Shown piece after piece: positions 49,460 through 58,444 of a DNA stretch of 64,000 nucleotides. Every line of letters starts with the position of its first letter. Position 1 is the stretch's first letter. The position numbers and the translations under genes are program-made. Origin of the DNA: Halobacteriovorax sp. HLS (lineage in GTDB: Bacteria > Bdellovibrionota > Bacteriovoracia > Bacteriovoracales > Bacteriovoracaceae). Under the pieces are notes generated by a model. The model saw nothing but the letters and a program-made list of their open reading frames with translations, made no database searches and was not told the origin of the DNA. The stretch spans positions 604,678-668,677 of the forward strand of contig NZ_QOCL01000014.1 in assembly GCF_004006665.1 (NCBI RefSeq), read 5' to 3'.

Positions 49460-49780
49460 ATGAGAATGATAAAAAATAAACTCGTTGATATCTCTATTTG
49501 GATATCAACATCATTAATAACATTGGCAGGGAGCTTTATGCTCCCAACCAATAATGCCTATGCTTTTTCAAAGTTAAAGAATGGATTTGAGACAATAACA
49601 AATAATTATCTGATGCCTCTTTCAACTGCTGTTGCTGGAGCAGCATTAATACTATTTGTCATATTGTCGTACTTTAAACAGGAAGTTTATCTAAAAAATG
49701 TTGGAACAGTCTTTGCCTTGGCCATTATATCAACTGTGGGACTTGAGGTAATAACAACATTAAACCAAAGTTTTAGTTAG
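49460..49780 (+). CDS. VirB2/TrbC-like pilin of ICE
   Basis: 106 aa. A long signal region (IWISTSLITLAGSFMLPTNNAYA-F) is followed by two hydrophobic helices (LSTAVAGAALILFVILSYF and VGTVFALAIISTVGLEVI) separated by a charged turn (KQEVYLKN). Same organisation as the gene at 901-1215, but little sequence in common. Major conjugative pilin by order before VirB3/VirB4. Confidence 0.8.
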   Translation: MRMIKNKLVDISIWISTSLITLAGSFMLPTNNAYAFSKLKNGFETITNNYLMPLSTAVAGAALILFVILSYFKQEVYLKNVGTVFALAIISTVGLEVITTLNQSFS

Positions 49781-49788
49781 AGGTAATT

Positions 49789-50064
49789 ATGAAAAACTCA
49801 GTATATCCAGCTCTCTTAAATAAGAGGGCAAGGATCTTTGCATCCTTAAATAGGCAAGACTTGATAATTTTGGGCTGCAATTACTTAATTTTATCAAAAA
49901 TGGGAGTCTCTGGAATCCAAACGCTACTGATCAGCGTTCTTGTTCTGGCAGTATCTAAAATCTTTCAGGGAAGAGTAGAACTAGGATTTTTTAGAAATAT
50001 TTTTTCTAGAAGAATTATTAAATGGAATGGCAGCCTTAATACGGTTGGGAGGTCTTATGAGTAA
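49789..50064 (+). CDS. VirB3-like T4SS protein
   Basis: 91 aa: YPALLNKRARIFASLNRQDLIILGCNYLILSK then a hydrophobic IQTLLISVLVLAVSKI segment and basic tail. Eight bases after the pilin gene, and overlapping the VirB4 start at 50057. Family call from the position and the amphipathic-then-hydrophobic profile. Confidence 0.75.
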   Translation: MKNSVYPALLNKRARIFASLNRQDLIILGCNYLILSKMGVSGIQTLLISVLVLAVSKIFQGRVELGFFRNIFSRRIIKWNGSLNTVGRSYE

Positions 50065-51982
50065 TTATAAGTTTCCAATTGCTGACTGTATCCAGAATGA
50101 ACTTGTGTCCATGGATGGGGATAGGTCATTTTTCTATGAATTAAGAGGCGTTGATCTTGAGCAACTTGACGAAATTGAATTAAGTAATCTTTTTTCGTTA
50201 ATAGAGAAAAGACTTAATAATCTTAAAGAAGAGCAGTGGATTAAATTCTATCAATTAAACGGTAAATGCTACTTAAATACATCTTTATTGAATAGTTGTT
50301 TAGGACTTGAAGTTCTCCCAGTTACTGATCCTTTACATACTTTCTTTGAGGGGAAGGATATCTATTCTGATATTGGTATTTACGATGATTATCTTCTGTT
50401 TAATGGGAAATATAGAAGGGTGATAAGTGTAAAGTCATTTCCAGAAGAGGAGATTGATGAATACTTTCTTCCTAAGGATATCAACTACTGTATTTCTTTT
50501 AGAAAGAAACAAAATTCTAAGGCGCTTAAAGAATTGGATAAGATTAGGTCTGCTCATAGTACTGGACTCTCTAAAAATAAAAGAGACTTTGAAAGTGAAG
50601 GCGCATACTCACAAGCCGAAAACCTTATTTCTGATTTAACTAGTGGAAATGAATCCTTGTTTGATATGGAACTATATTTTTTACCAATGGCACTATCTTT
50701 GGAGGAACTAAATAGTAATACTCAAGTCTTATTAGAAGATCTAACAACAAAAGGAGTAATACCTTTTGTTGAAGGTCATTCTATAAAAGGACTCAAAAGT
50801 GGTTTGTTTCAAATCTATAAAGAGATCATTGTAGGGGTTAAGCCAAGTTTTAAATATAGAGGTATCCCAAATAAAACGGGACATTTAAAATACCTATTAC
50901 CAATTCATAAGTCTGGTTTGATGAATGAAGGGATAGAGTTTTTAGATATTACTGATAATGATATATTCTTAAATCCATTCTCTAAGAAATTTAAAAGTAG
51001 AAATATGCTTGTTACTGGTGCGACTGGTGGAGGGAAGTCGGTTCTTGTAAATAAAATGGTTCACGCACTTGCACCGAATCACCCTGTGGTAATTCTTGAT
51101 AAGGGAGGCTCTTTCAAAAAGCTTTGTCTCTATCACAGTGGTTATAACTTAGAGTCTGGCATCAATCCTATGGACTTTAAGTGTCCATATTACTTAAGAG
51201 AGTTTGTTTTATCAGTAGTTGATAAAGAAAAGTTTAGGAAACTAGAAAAAGGACTACTTCTAAAAGAAATAAAACTTTTTCTTGAAAATGACAATAGATC
51301 CTTCTTTGAACTGATAGGTCACCTTGAAACTAACTTTAAGGGTTTATCTTTATACTTTGAGGATATAAAAGACTTCATTACTGAATCAACTAAGGAAACG
51401 AACAAGTTTCTCTATGTTGATATTGAGAACTTTCCAAAGACACAAATTGCGCCATTAATAATCTATATCCTTGAGTATTTTAAAAATATTGATCAAGGTC
51501 AGAAGGTACTTGTTTTTGATGAATGTTGGAGCTTTCTAAAAGATCATGGAGATTATATTGATGAATGCTTTAGGACGTTTAGAAAGTCAGGAGCATTTCC
51601 AATTGCAATATCTCAAGGTCTTGGTGATTTTTCTTCGTTAAGTTCTGATCTCTATTCATCTATTACAAACAATTCCTTTTTTAAGGTCTTCTTTCCACAG
51701 GAATATATTGAAGACAAGGATATATCAGAATTTGATAACTCTAGGATTTCATCACTTCAATATGAGAAGGGCCAATATTCAGAGTGCTATCTTAAGACCC
51801 AAGATGGAAAGATTAAAAAGATTCTACGGATATTCCTGTCACCCCTAGAGCTAGAGTTATTTCATACTGAGTATGGGCGAAGTCAGAACCTTTTTAAGTT
51901 CTTTGAAGATCATAAGAATTATTTTTCTACTAATAGAGAAATAATCAATGCATTTGTGAGGTTACATCATGAAAGCGCATAG
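50057..51982 (+). CDS. VirB4/TraC-family conjugation ATPase
   Basis: 641 aa from ATG at 50057 after GGGAGG; an upstream in-frame start is less likely. Walker A GATGGGKS near residue 325 (RNMLVTGATGGGKSVLVNKM), the KGGSFKKLC segment, Walker B KVLVFDECWSFL near 485, and a later ISQGLGDFSS glutamine motif. Complete VirB4 architecture, somewhat shorter than average. Energises pilus assembly. Confidence 0.93.
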   Translation: MSNYKFPIADCIQNELVSMDGDRSFFYELRGVDLEQLDEIELSNLFSLIEKRLNNLKEEQWIKFYQLNGKCYLNTSLLNSCLGLEVLPVTDPLHTFFEGKDIYSDIGIYDDYLLFNGKYRRVISVKSFPEEEIDEYFLPKDINYCISFRKKQNSKALKELDKIRSAHSTGLSKNKRDFESEGAYSQAENLISDLTSGNESLFDMELYFLPMALSLEELNSNTQVLLEDLTTKGVIPFVEGHSIKGLKSGLFQIYKEIIVGVKPSFKYRGIPNKTGHLKYLLPIHKSGLMNEGIEFLDITDNDIFLNPFSKKFKSRNMLVTGATGGGKSVLVNKMVHALAPNHPVVILDKGGSFKKLCLYHSGYNLESGINPMDFKCPYYLREFVLSVVDKEKFRKLEKGLLLKEIKLFLENDNRSFFELIGHLETNFKGLSLYFEDIKDFITESTKETNKFLYVDIENFPKTQIAPLIIYILEYFKNIDQGQKVLVFDECWSFLKDHGDYIDECFRTFRKSGAFPIAISQGLGDFSSLSSDLYSSITNNSFFKVFFPQEYIEDKDISEFDNSRISSLQYEKGQYSECYLKTQDGKIKKILRIFLSPLELELFHTEYGRSQNLFKFFEDHKNYFSTNREIINAFVRLHHESA

Positions 51983-52658
51983 TGTTGTACTGATTCTTGT
52001 ACTTTGTGGAAATGTTAGGGCATCAACATTTTTTATGCCTGATAGCGATACTGCTGCATTAATATCTTTGGTCTCAAATACTGCAAGTACAGTATCAAAT
52101 ACACTTAAGATTTTAGAAGTTGCAAAGAAAACTAGTGACCAGATTGATAAATATAATTTTTTGGCAATGAGAAGATACTTTGTTGCACGAAGAATTGCTC
52201 AACACACTAGTGACATTATTGCAGCGACAAAGATGAAACCTAAAGGGTTAAGAGAAATCAATCATGTCATGCTAACTCTTAAAATGAATCTCAAAGGATT
52301 AAAGTCCAATTTAGATTTCATGGCCATGGATGTTTATCAAGCTGAGGATTTTACTAATCGTTACTGGGATAAAGTAGCCAATTCTATGCAAGATGAGAAT
52401 GAAGCTCATAGACAAGAGATCTCAAGTGCAAATGAAGGAACTATGAGTAAGCATGTGCAAAATACAGCAATGAATACTGCTATGAGTACTAAGGTTTTAA
52501 CAAAGATTAGAAGAGACAACATTGAGTACCAAAGAAATGATATTGCTCTAAAGAAAGGTGATGCCAAAGAAAAGCTTAGAAGAGAGGAGTTTTACAAAAG
52601 CTGGATGGGACTACAAAAATCAAATGAAGATCTTTTAGATACCGAGGCAAAGTTATGA
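51969..52658 (+). CDS. VirB5/TrbJ-like periplasmic T4SS protein
   Basis: 229 aa. Signal peptide MKAHSVVLILVLCGNVRA-S; the mature protein is nearly all helical with coiled coil (SNTASTVSNTLKILEVAKKTSDQIDKYN..., EKLRREEFYKSWMGLQKSNEDLL), typical for TrbJ/VirB5 pilus-tip proteins. Overlaps VirB4 by 14 bases and the VirB6 gene by ATGA. Confidence 0.75.
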   Translation: MKAHSVVLILVLCGNVRASTFFMPDSDTAALISLVSNTASTVSNTLKILEVAKKTSDQIDKYNFLAMRRYFVARRIAQHTSDIIAATKMKPKGLREINHVMLTLKMNLKGLKSNLDFMAMDVYQAEDFTNRYWDKVANSMQDENEAHRQEISSANEGTMSKHVQNTAMNTAMSTKVLTKIRRDNIEYQRNDIALKKGDAKEKLRREEFYKSWMGLQKSNEDLLDTEAKL

Positions 52659-53980
52659 CTAACACAATATATGATCTTTTGATGATTACTAGTTTTGATC
52701 CTGATAGCCTGATTGAGGAGTATAGGGTCTTCTTTTTATCTCTTCTTCCTGGAATGTTCATCTTTGCATGTCTCATTGAGTACTTTGATAGGATGAATGT
52801 CTTTGAATTGGTAAAGAGGGCCTTGGTCGCAGTGATTATTATGGCCAGTGTTACGAGTTTTTATAAAGTATCAATTCGTTATTCTATAGATGCTGCCAAT
52901 ACTAAATTTGAACAACAGAAGGGCTCCAACATTCTCCTTATGGATATGTTTGAGGCATCTAGCTATTTTGACAAAATTGATAAAAACAAAAAGGACAGGT
53001 TCTTTAAAGATAATACTCTGTTTAAAGGAACATTAAAGTTTGTTAAATACCATTTCTTTGATTCATTTATTAATGATGGATTCACTATTGGAGTGTATTT
53101 CTTAAGTCAGCTCTGCTTTATTCTTTTAAAGGTTGTGTATTCATTAGTCTATTACCTTGGTTACGGCCTTGTTGGAATTCCTGTATTGATTTACCTATTT
53201 CCCACCATGGGAAATGTTTTGAGAGGTGGAATTCTAAGTTATCTATGGTGTCTAATCGTTCCACATGTTCTGGTTTTTGTTCTATCAATGATTGGAAGTG
53301 AGATTAATAGAGGCTATCAAGTAGGGCAGATAATTGGAGGTAGTGCTACAGGTACAATCCTCTTATTTACCTTAACTTTATTTATTGCTTTTACTCCTTT
53401 TATTACGATGATGCTGATTAATGGCTCAGGAATAGCACAAGCTGGAGGAATAATTTCTTTAATGGGTGGTAACTTTATTAAGAGTCTTCCCTCAAAAGGT
53501 GTTAATGCAGGTGCAACGGTTCTAACAGGTGGTGCACTTGGCCCAAAATCTACTATAGCAAAAAATATTGTAGGGTTTGGAGCTGGTACTGCAATGAAAG
53601 GTTTATCTGGTGCTGGCAATCAATTTAAATCGGCCCTAAGTAACTTGAGAAGTAGTTTTTCAAATAGTTCAAATAATACAGTAAGTCCGCAAAGTCATAG
53701 TAGCTCCAGCAGTAACTCAAACACTAATAGTAGTTCGTCCTCTGGTATGAGCTCAAAATTTAGATCTTCAAATCAAACACAAGTAAGAGAAGGTGGAAAC
53801 AATGTTAAACAGCAAGAAATCAAAACAAGATCCAGAGAGACTAATAAGTCTGGAACAAACAATAGGCAGTCTGAAAAGACCAATAATAATTATCGCACTA
53901 GTCGGAGTAATAGCAAATCTCAGCCTGTTAGGACTAGAAATCATGGTGCTCAGGCAAGAAGGAGAAAAGGTAAGTTATAA
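52655..53980 (+). CDS. VirB6/TrbL-like polytopic T4SS channel protein
   Basis: 441 aa. Several hydrophobic segments (VYFLSQLCFILLKVVYSLVYYLGYGLVGIPVLIYLF; YLWCLIVPHVLVFVLSMIG; TILLFTLTLFIAFTPFITMML) followed by a Gly-rich part and a low-complexity Ser/Asn/Arg tail from residue about 325. The last 179 bases also encode the start of the VirB8-like protein in another frame. Would form the inner-membrane part of the translocation channel. Confidence 0.83.
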   Translation: MTNTIYDLLMITSFDPDSLIEEYRVFFLSLLPGMFIFACLIEYFDRMNVFELVKRALVAVIIMASVTSFYKVSIRYSIDAANTKFEQQKGSNILLMDMFEASSYFDKIDKNKKDRFFKDNTLFKGTLKFVKYHFFDSFINDGFTIGVYFLSQLCFILLKVVYSLVYYLGYGLVGIPVLIYLFPTMGNVLRGGILSYLWCLIVPHVLVFVLSMIGSEINRGYQVGQIIGGSATGTILLFTLTLFIAFTPFITMMLINGSGIAQAGGIISLMGGNFIKSLPSKGVNAGATVLTGGALGPKSTIAKNIVGFGAGTAMKGLSGAGNQFKSALSNLRSSFSNSSNNTVSPQSHSSSSSNSNTNSSSSSGMSSKFRSSNQTQVREGGNNVKQQEIKTRSRETNKSGTNNRQSEKTNNNYRTSRSNSKSQPVRTRNHGAQARRRKGKL

Positions 53981-54266
53981 CACTTTTGAGGTCTGTCATA
54001 TTGGAATGAAAAGTATTTTTCAAAATGACCCCAATAGTGAGCTTATAAACGAGAAGGTTATGAGAGATCTAGAGAAGGAAGTATTTAAAGTTGATTCTAT
54101 TCACTTGGTCAAAGTCATTGATTCATTTAATTGTGATGTCTTTAGTAAAGATCCAAAGGGAGTGAGACGTTACCATGTAGCCCTTGAAAAGAACTCTCGA
54201 TTCTCTCATCTATATAGGATTATGGATATCAGGGAGAAGAAGGTCGATTCGAGGTATCAGCTATGA
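53802..54266 (+). CDS. VirB8/TraE-like inner-membrane T4SS protein
   Basis: 154 aa from ATG at 53802, the first clear start; it overlaps the VirB6 coding end by 179 bases. A cytoplasmic head (KKSKQDPERLISLEQTIGSLKR), one membrane helix (PIIIIALVGVIANLSLLGLEIMVL), then a periplasmic domain (YNTFEVCHIGMKSIFQNDPNS ... VKVIDSFNCDVF) as in TraE/VirB8. Shorter than usual. The next gene overlaps by four bases. Confidence 0.72.
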   Translation: MLNSKKSKQDPERLISLEQTIGSLKRPIIIIALVGVIANLSLLGLEIMVLRQEGEKVSYNTFEVCHIGMKSIFQNDPNSELINEKVMRDLEKEVFKVDSIHLVKVIDSFNCDVFSKDPKGVRRYHVALEKNSRFSHLYRIMDIREKKVDSRYQL

Positions 54267-54745
54267 TTTATTATATATTTAAAGAGCAAATATTTACTGT
54301 CTTTCTGTCTCTTGCTCATCTTACAGCAATGACTTTTCCTGATCGTATTCATGACTATGTTGGAGGACAGGAACAAGATTTTAAAATTTATGAACTTAAC
54401 AAGAAACGAAGTCTTGTATTTGAGCCAAAGAGAACTGCGGTAGATCGTAATTTCATCGTTTTTGGAAAAAAGGTTAAACATCATTTCAATATTAAGTATG
54501 ATGAGAAGCTATCCAATAAAGACATTGAAATTAGAACGGCAAGATCATGTAGTCTTTACACTTTGATAAAGGAAACAACTCACTATCAGCTGTTTGAGTG
54601 TCCAAAGTCCTTACTCATAGTAAATAAGAAAAGAAGTAAATTAAAAGTTAATGAAGCCTTTGTTGATAAAAAGAAGTTTATTTCAAAAGGGCCACCTGTA
54701 TGGATTGATTCCAAATTAAGATATTACAGAGGTCGTGCCCTATGA
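54263..54745 (+). CDS. VirB9/TraK-like T4SS outer-complex protein
   Basis: 160 aa. Hydrophobic start (FKEQIFTVFLSLAHLTAMT) then beta-rich FPDRIHDYVGGQEQDFKIYELNKKRSLVFEPKRTAVDRNFIVF and HFNIKYDEKLSNKDIEIRTA, the pattern of VirB9/TraK N-domains ('...G....l.l.p....d.nl.v..d...'). Coupled to neighbours at both ends (ATGA). Only the N-terminal half length of classical VirB9. Outer-membrane core partner of the VirB10-like protein. Confidence 0.68.
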   Translation: MIYYIFKEQIFTVFLSLAHLTAMTFPDRIHDYVGGQEQDFKIYELNKKRSLVFEPKRTAVDRNFIVFGKKVKHHFNIKYDEKLSNKDIEIRTARSCSLYTLIKETTHYQLFECPKSLLIVNKKRSKLKVNEAFVDKKKFISKGPPVWIDSKLRYYRGRAL

Positions 54746-55506
54746 AGTGGATACTATTGATTTTATCAACAAATACATTTGCAGGATTTTCTTCAATAGA
54801 GAGCAGCTACGATTATAAATTTGAAGATCGAGTATCTCAAAAGAGGTCAGCACCTAAAAGAATTAGAAATAAGTCTAGTAACGTTGATCAACTTTTAAAG
54901 AAAATAGAAGACAGTGACAAGGCCATATCGTCAATACTTGAAAGTAATAAGAAAAGAGTGATCGTACGTAGAGGGTCTGATTCTTTAAAGGCATTAAGCA
55001 GAATAAGGGGAACTCTTCTAAACTCAGTTTTGGCAACAAACAAAAAGACTACAACTCTTGTCATTAAGATGAGTGAAAATGAATTCTTTGATCAAGCTGA
55101 AATTCGTTGTCATGGGCTTAGTTTTGGTAAAAGGGTACAGGGTAAGTGTGATCTTCTTGTAACAGATGAAAAGGAGTATCAAGTTAATGCAGAGTTATGG
55201 GACCTAGATGGTGCGGAGGGCATAATTGCAGATCAGTTTTACTCTGGAGAAGAAAAAGAGTTTTTAACAAGTAGTTTTACATCATTCTTTGAGGGAGTCT
55301 TGAGTGCTACTAAAGACAGACTAGTTACGCCTTACGGAGAGGTTGATCGTAAGAGTGGAAAGAATCAAGTTTTATCAGGACTGATTGGTGTTGCAAGTAA
55401 TGCCAATGGCAAAATTAAGGAATCAGCAGATAAAAACTTACAAATCGCACTGATTAATTCTGGTAAGGAGATTTACATCTTTTTCCAAAGGAGTGTGAAG
55501 TTATGA
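54742..55506 (+). CDS. VirB10/TraB-like T4SS protein
   Basis: 254 aa. Signal-like start (ILLILSTNTFA-G), basic linker, then RIRGTLLNSVLATNKKTTTLVIKMSENEFFDQAEIRCHGLSFGKRVQGKCDLLV, corresponding to the VirB10 beta-barrel opening (G..l...l...i......v...v.......G.r..G....), and a GLIGVASNANGKIKES region. No N-terminal TM plus proline-rich section of classical VirB10, so it is a short, probably periplasmic form. Confidence 0.7.
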   Translation: MKWILLILSTNTFAGFSSIESSYDYKFEDRVSQKRSAPKRIRNKSSNVDQLLKKIEDSDKAISSILESNKKRVIVRRGSDSLKALSRIRGTLLNSVLATNKKTTTLVIKMSENEFFDQAEIRCHGLSFGKRVQGKCDLLVTDEKEYQVNAELWDLDGAEGIIADQFYSGEEKEFLTSSFTSFFEGVLSATKDRLVTPYGEVDRKSGKNQVLSGLIGVASNANGKIKESADKNLQIALINSGKEIYIFFQRSVKL

Positions 55507-56036
55507 AAAAGAAAAGTATTTGTATTGTATTAAGTATGATTATTTTAAGCTCTTGCTCCACATTAAAGAAGACTATTGTTTATAGTTCTCTTAGTGGGGC
55601 AATGGCAGGAGGAGCAGCAGGCTATACATTAAGTCCAAATAAGGAAAGTCAGGGAGTAAATGCAGCTATATTTGGACTGATAGGAGCTGGTGTTGCTGCA
55701 CTTGCTGGATATGCTCTTTATGAGGATGATCCACGAAATCATAAGCTTAATCATATGTTGGAAAGTAGTGATCAGTTAGGCCCAAATACGCTAGGCCTTG
55801 ATCTAAATGATTTGAAAATTGAAGCAAATCTTACTCAGAGTGAAACATTTAAGACACCTGATAAGAAACTTCCCAAGGAGTTACGCGGAAAAATTAAAAA
55901 GCAGTACATTATTAAGCACCAATCCAAAGAGAGATACATTAATAAGGGTAATAAGACTTTTTATATTCCATCATTTCAAATTTTTGAACATGCTTATGAC
56001 AATATTAATAGTAAAGACGGAGAAGGAGGCGAGTAA
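55503..56036 (+). CDS. Glycine-zipper lipoprotein of T4SS
   Basis: 177 aa. Lipoprotein signal MKKKSICIVLSMIILSSCS (lipobox LSSC), then a glycine-zipper hydrophobic pair (SLSGAMAGGAAGYTLSP ... AAIFGLIGAGVAALAGYALY). C-terminal half is polar and basic. The place after VirB10 suggests a TraV/VirB7-type outer-membrane stabiliser. Overlaps the coupling protein start by one base. Confidence 0.7.
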   Translation: MKKKSICIVLSMIILSSCSTLKKTIVYSSLSGAMAGGAAGYTLSPNKESQGVNAAIFGLIGAGVAALAGYALYEDDPRNHKLNHMLESSDQLGPNTLGLDLNDLKIEANLTQSETFKTPDKKLPKELRGKIKKQYIIKHQSKERYINKGNKTFYIPSFQIFEHAYDNINSKDGEGGE

Positions 56037-57538
56037 TGGGTAAGGAAAAAAAGCAACAAGATTTAGGCCTCGGTGATTTTATGGTTCCCCTTGTCGATCT
56101 TCTAACAATTATAATCACAAAGGGGATTGAAGGTTTTGGAAAGATCATAGGTCTAGGAATTGAAAAGTTAATTAATGGTAATTCAAATGGAGAAATTGTG
56201 AAAATAGAAAGAGATGACTTAAATAAGAGTAAAGGAACAACTGACTTTGATTCTATTGGTTATTCAGTCCTTAAGAAGAGGAAGATTAAAGGAGATGATA
56301 TCAATAAGACGAAGCACTCAGTTATCGTTGGAGCAAGTGGCTCCGGTAAATCAGTCTTATTAGACTCTTTGATGTTTGATGACATGAGATCTGGTAAACC
56401 TGTGGTCTATATTGATCCTAAGGCCGATAACGAATCATTAGAACGTTTCATTGATCTTTGTAGGCTTAATAATAGGGAATATCTAGTTTTCTCCGAACAC
56501 TATCAAAAAGATGGCAAGATAAGTTTAAATCCAGTACTTGAAGGTAGTGCTAACCATATAGCAGATAGAATTTTTAAAAGCTTCACATGGAGCGAAGAGT
56601 TTTACGCAAATAAATGTCAGCAAGCTTTGAAGAAATCAATAAAGTCTTTAAAAAGTAAAAACTCTACAATAAGTCTTCAGTCCATATACGATGAAATTAT
56701 TTTATTATCTGGGTCAAAGGATAAATCCTTAAAGATTACTAGGTCTGAAATTGAGGGTCTTCTCACAAAAATTGATAATATTGTTGATTCTGACTTTGGA
56801 GACTCATTAATAGGAGCGGATGCCTACAGCTTTACGAGATTGCGAGAAGAGGGAAAATGTGTGTACATTGGTTTATCTGTTTTAGGATATGCGGAGACTG
56901 CACGGGCGATAGGTAAGCTATTCTTGGGTGATATAAATTACTCCGTTTATAATACTTATAGAAATATTACTCCTAGAAATAAAACTAACTTAAAACCCCT
57001 TGGTCTATATATTGATGAGTTATCTGCAATTATAACTGATGAGTTTATTGAGATTCTTAATAAGTGTAGGGGAGCAAAAGTTGAGATAACTTCAGCGTTC
57101 CAAACATCAAGTGACATCAATAAGATCAGTCCTGACCTATGCCAACAGGTCTTTGAGAACTCTTTAAATTGGTATGTGATGAAACAAAGAATGGATGAAA
57201 GTGCTAGTTTGTTATCATATGCAATTGGAACAAATGAATCGGTAAAGAAAACGGTTCGTATTGAAGATGACCAAGAACAAGACACTGGATCTCAAAGAGC
57301 AGTTGAAGAACTTTTAGTTCATCCGAATGTAATTAAAAATCTCGGTGTGGGCCAATGTGTTTTGTTTAGGCAGCAACCAACACGAATTGACCTGATGAAT
57401 GTCAAATACATAGATCAGGAAACAATTGATAGAAACCTTCTCTTTTTTGAGAACAATCACCTAATTCATAAAAGAAAACTGGACGCAACTTTGGACGTGG
57501 GTTCTAAGATGGATTCGAGAGGGGCCTTGCATGACTAA
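56036..57538 (+). CDS. VirD4/TraD-type coupling protein
   Basis: 500 aa. Walker A GASGSGKS near residue 100, the KPVVYIDPKADNES segment, Walker B LGLYIDELSAI near residue 323, and TSAFQTSSDI motif with conserved Q. N-terminus has an amphipathic hydrophobic region (FMVPLVDLLTIIITKGIEGFGKIIGLG), not two clean TM helices, so anchoring may depend on other proteins. It should present the DNA-protein substrate to the T4SS. Confidence 0.88.
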   Translation: MGKEKKQQDLGLGDFMVPLVDLLTIIITKGIEGFGKIIGLGIEKLINGNSNGEIVKIERDDLNKSKGTTDFDSIGYSVLKKRKIKGDDINKTKHSVIVGASGSGKSVLLDSLMFDDMRSGKPVVYIDPKADNESLERFIDLCRLNNREYLVFSEHYQKDGKISLNPVLEGSANHIADRIFKSFTWSEEFYANKCQQALKKSIKSLKSKNSTISLQSIYDEIILLSGSKDKSLKITRSEIEGLLTKIDNIVDSDFGDSLIGADAYSFTRLREEGKCVYIGLSVLGYAETARAIGKLFLGDINYSVYNTYRNITPRNKTNLKPLGLYIDELSAIITDEFIEILNKCRGAKVEITSAFQTSSDINKISPDLCQQVFENSLNWYVMKQRMDESASLLSYAIGTNESVKKTVRIEDDQEQDTGSQRAVEELLVHPNVIKNLGVGQCVLFRQQPTRIDLMNVKYIDQETIDRNLLFFENNHLIHKRKLDATLDVGSKMDSRGALHD

Positions 57539-58226
57539 TTTTTGTCTTGTAGATGATTATTTGGATATCCTAGTTGAAGTCGGTAGGTGGAAGATCATTC
57601 CAATGAAGTCTTTGTATGAGCTTAAAACACCAAGCCAGTCATACCAGATGTTTTGTAAGAAGGTGAGAAAACTTGAAGAAGAAGGGCTTTTAAAAAGCAT
57701 TCTTGGAAGTAATAAAAGAAAGTTCCTCTCTCTTACGATGAAGGGGCTTAAGTTTAGTCCTTTTGGAAAAAATTTTGATCAGGCAGAAGACAGTTTAAAT
57801 CACGATCTTATTTCTACAAACATTGTGACCACGCTTATTAATTATAAGAGTTTTAATTCAGGTCAAGTTTGCTGTTATCAAGATCGTGTTGATGTTGAAC
57901 CAGATGGATTAATTTATGGAAGTAAGAATGGAGTAGATTACTCACTAGCGATTGAAGTTGAGCTTACACAGAAGAGTAAAATACGAATAGTTGAGAAGTT
58001 TAATAAGTATGTATCTAGTGACGATTTTTCCTATGTTCTTTATGTGATGAATAAAGAAAGCGCATTCAGAACATATCGAAAAGTCCTAGAAGGTCTTAAT
58101 GAAAATGTATCAAAGAAGATTATTCTAATGCTTGATGTGAGTTTAAATCCTATGAACTTTAACTATATAGACTCTAAATGCGTATTTCAAAACAAGGAGA
58201 AAGCATTCTTAGAGATCTTCGGTTAA
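57531..58226 (+). CDS. Replication-relaxation-like protein with wHTH and nuclease-like fold
   Basis: 231 aa. N-terminal winged helix (MKSLYELKTPSQSYQMFCKKVRKLEEEGLLKSILGSNKRKFLSLTMKG); C-terminal EPDGLIYGSKNGVDYSLAIEVELTQKSKIRI, the D-(x)n-E-x-E/K arrangement of PD-(D/E)xK folds as seen in the replication-relaxation family. Overlaps the coupling gene by eight bases and ends 41 bases before the nested hairpin at 58267. With no classical relaxase in the element, it is the best candidate for the DNA-processing initiator. Confidence 0.6.
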   Translation: MTNFCLVDDYLDILVEVGRWKIIPMKSLYELKTPSQSYQMFCKKVRKLEEEGLLKSILGSNKRKFLSLTMKGLKFSPFGKNFDQAEDSLNHDLISTNIVTTLINYKSFNSGQVCCYQDRVDVEPDGLIYGSKNGVDYSLAIEVELTQKSKIRIVEKFNKYVSSDDFSYVLYVMNKESAFRTYRKVLEGLNENVSKKIILMLDVSLNPMNFNYIDSKCVFQNKEKAFLEIFG

Positions 58227-58266
58227 CTAGATTAATGAGTAATGTGAGAGTTTAAATGATTTTACA

Positions 58267-58415
58267 CCCACCTTCGCCCCATACAATAAAGTCTAATCGA
58301 ATCAGCAAGTTATCGGGCGCGATTATTGACTATCCCTCCTTCACGAGTTTCGGTGAGATAGTCAATAATAGCTGATAACAGTGATACGAAGATTTAATAA
58401 TGGGGCGAAGGTGGG
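58267..58415. other. Nested-hairpin locus, candidate oriT
   Basis: Outer arms CCCACCTTCGCCCCAT (58267-58282) and ATGGGGCGAAGGTGGG (58400-58415), 16 of 16; inner arms ATTATTGACTATC (58322-58334) and GATAGTCAATAAT (58357-58369), 13 of 13; GTTATC/GATAAC (58309-58314, 58374-58379) between them; a TCAC/GTGA pair in the innermost loop; and an alternative ATCAGC/GCTGAT pairing (58301-58306 with 58371-58376). Noncoding, between the candidate mobilisation gene and SSB. Could instead be a structured RNA or single-strand origin. Confidence 0.7.
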
Positions 58416-58444
58416 AATAAAAATTAATTAGGAGAATAAATAAA

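Noticed and set aside
58267..58415. Simple transcription terminator
   Set aside because: Too long, multi-stem, with no T-run after the outer stem, and placed inside rather than at the end of a gene cluster.
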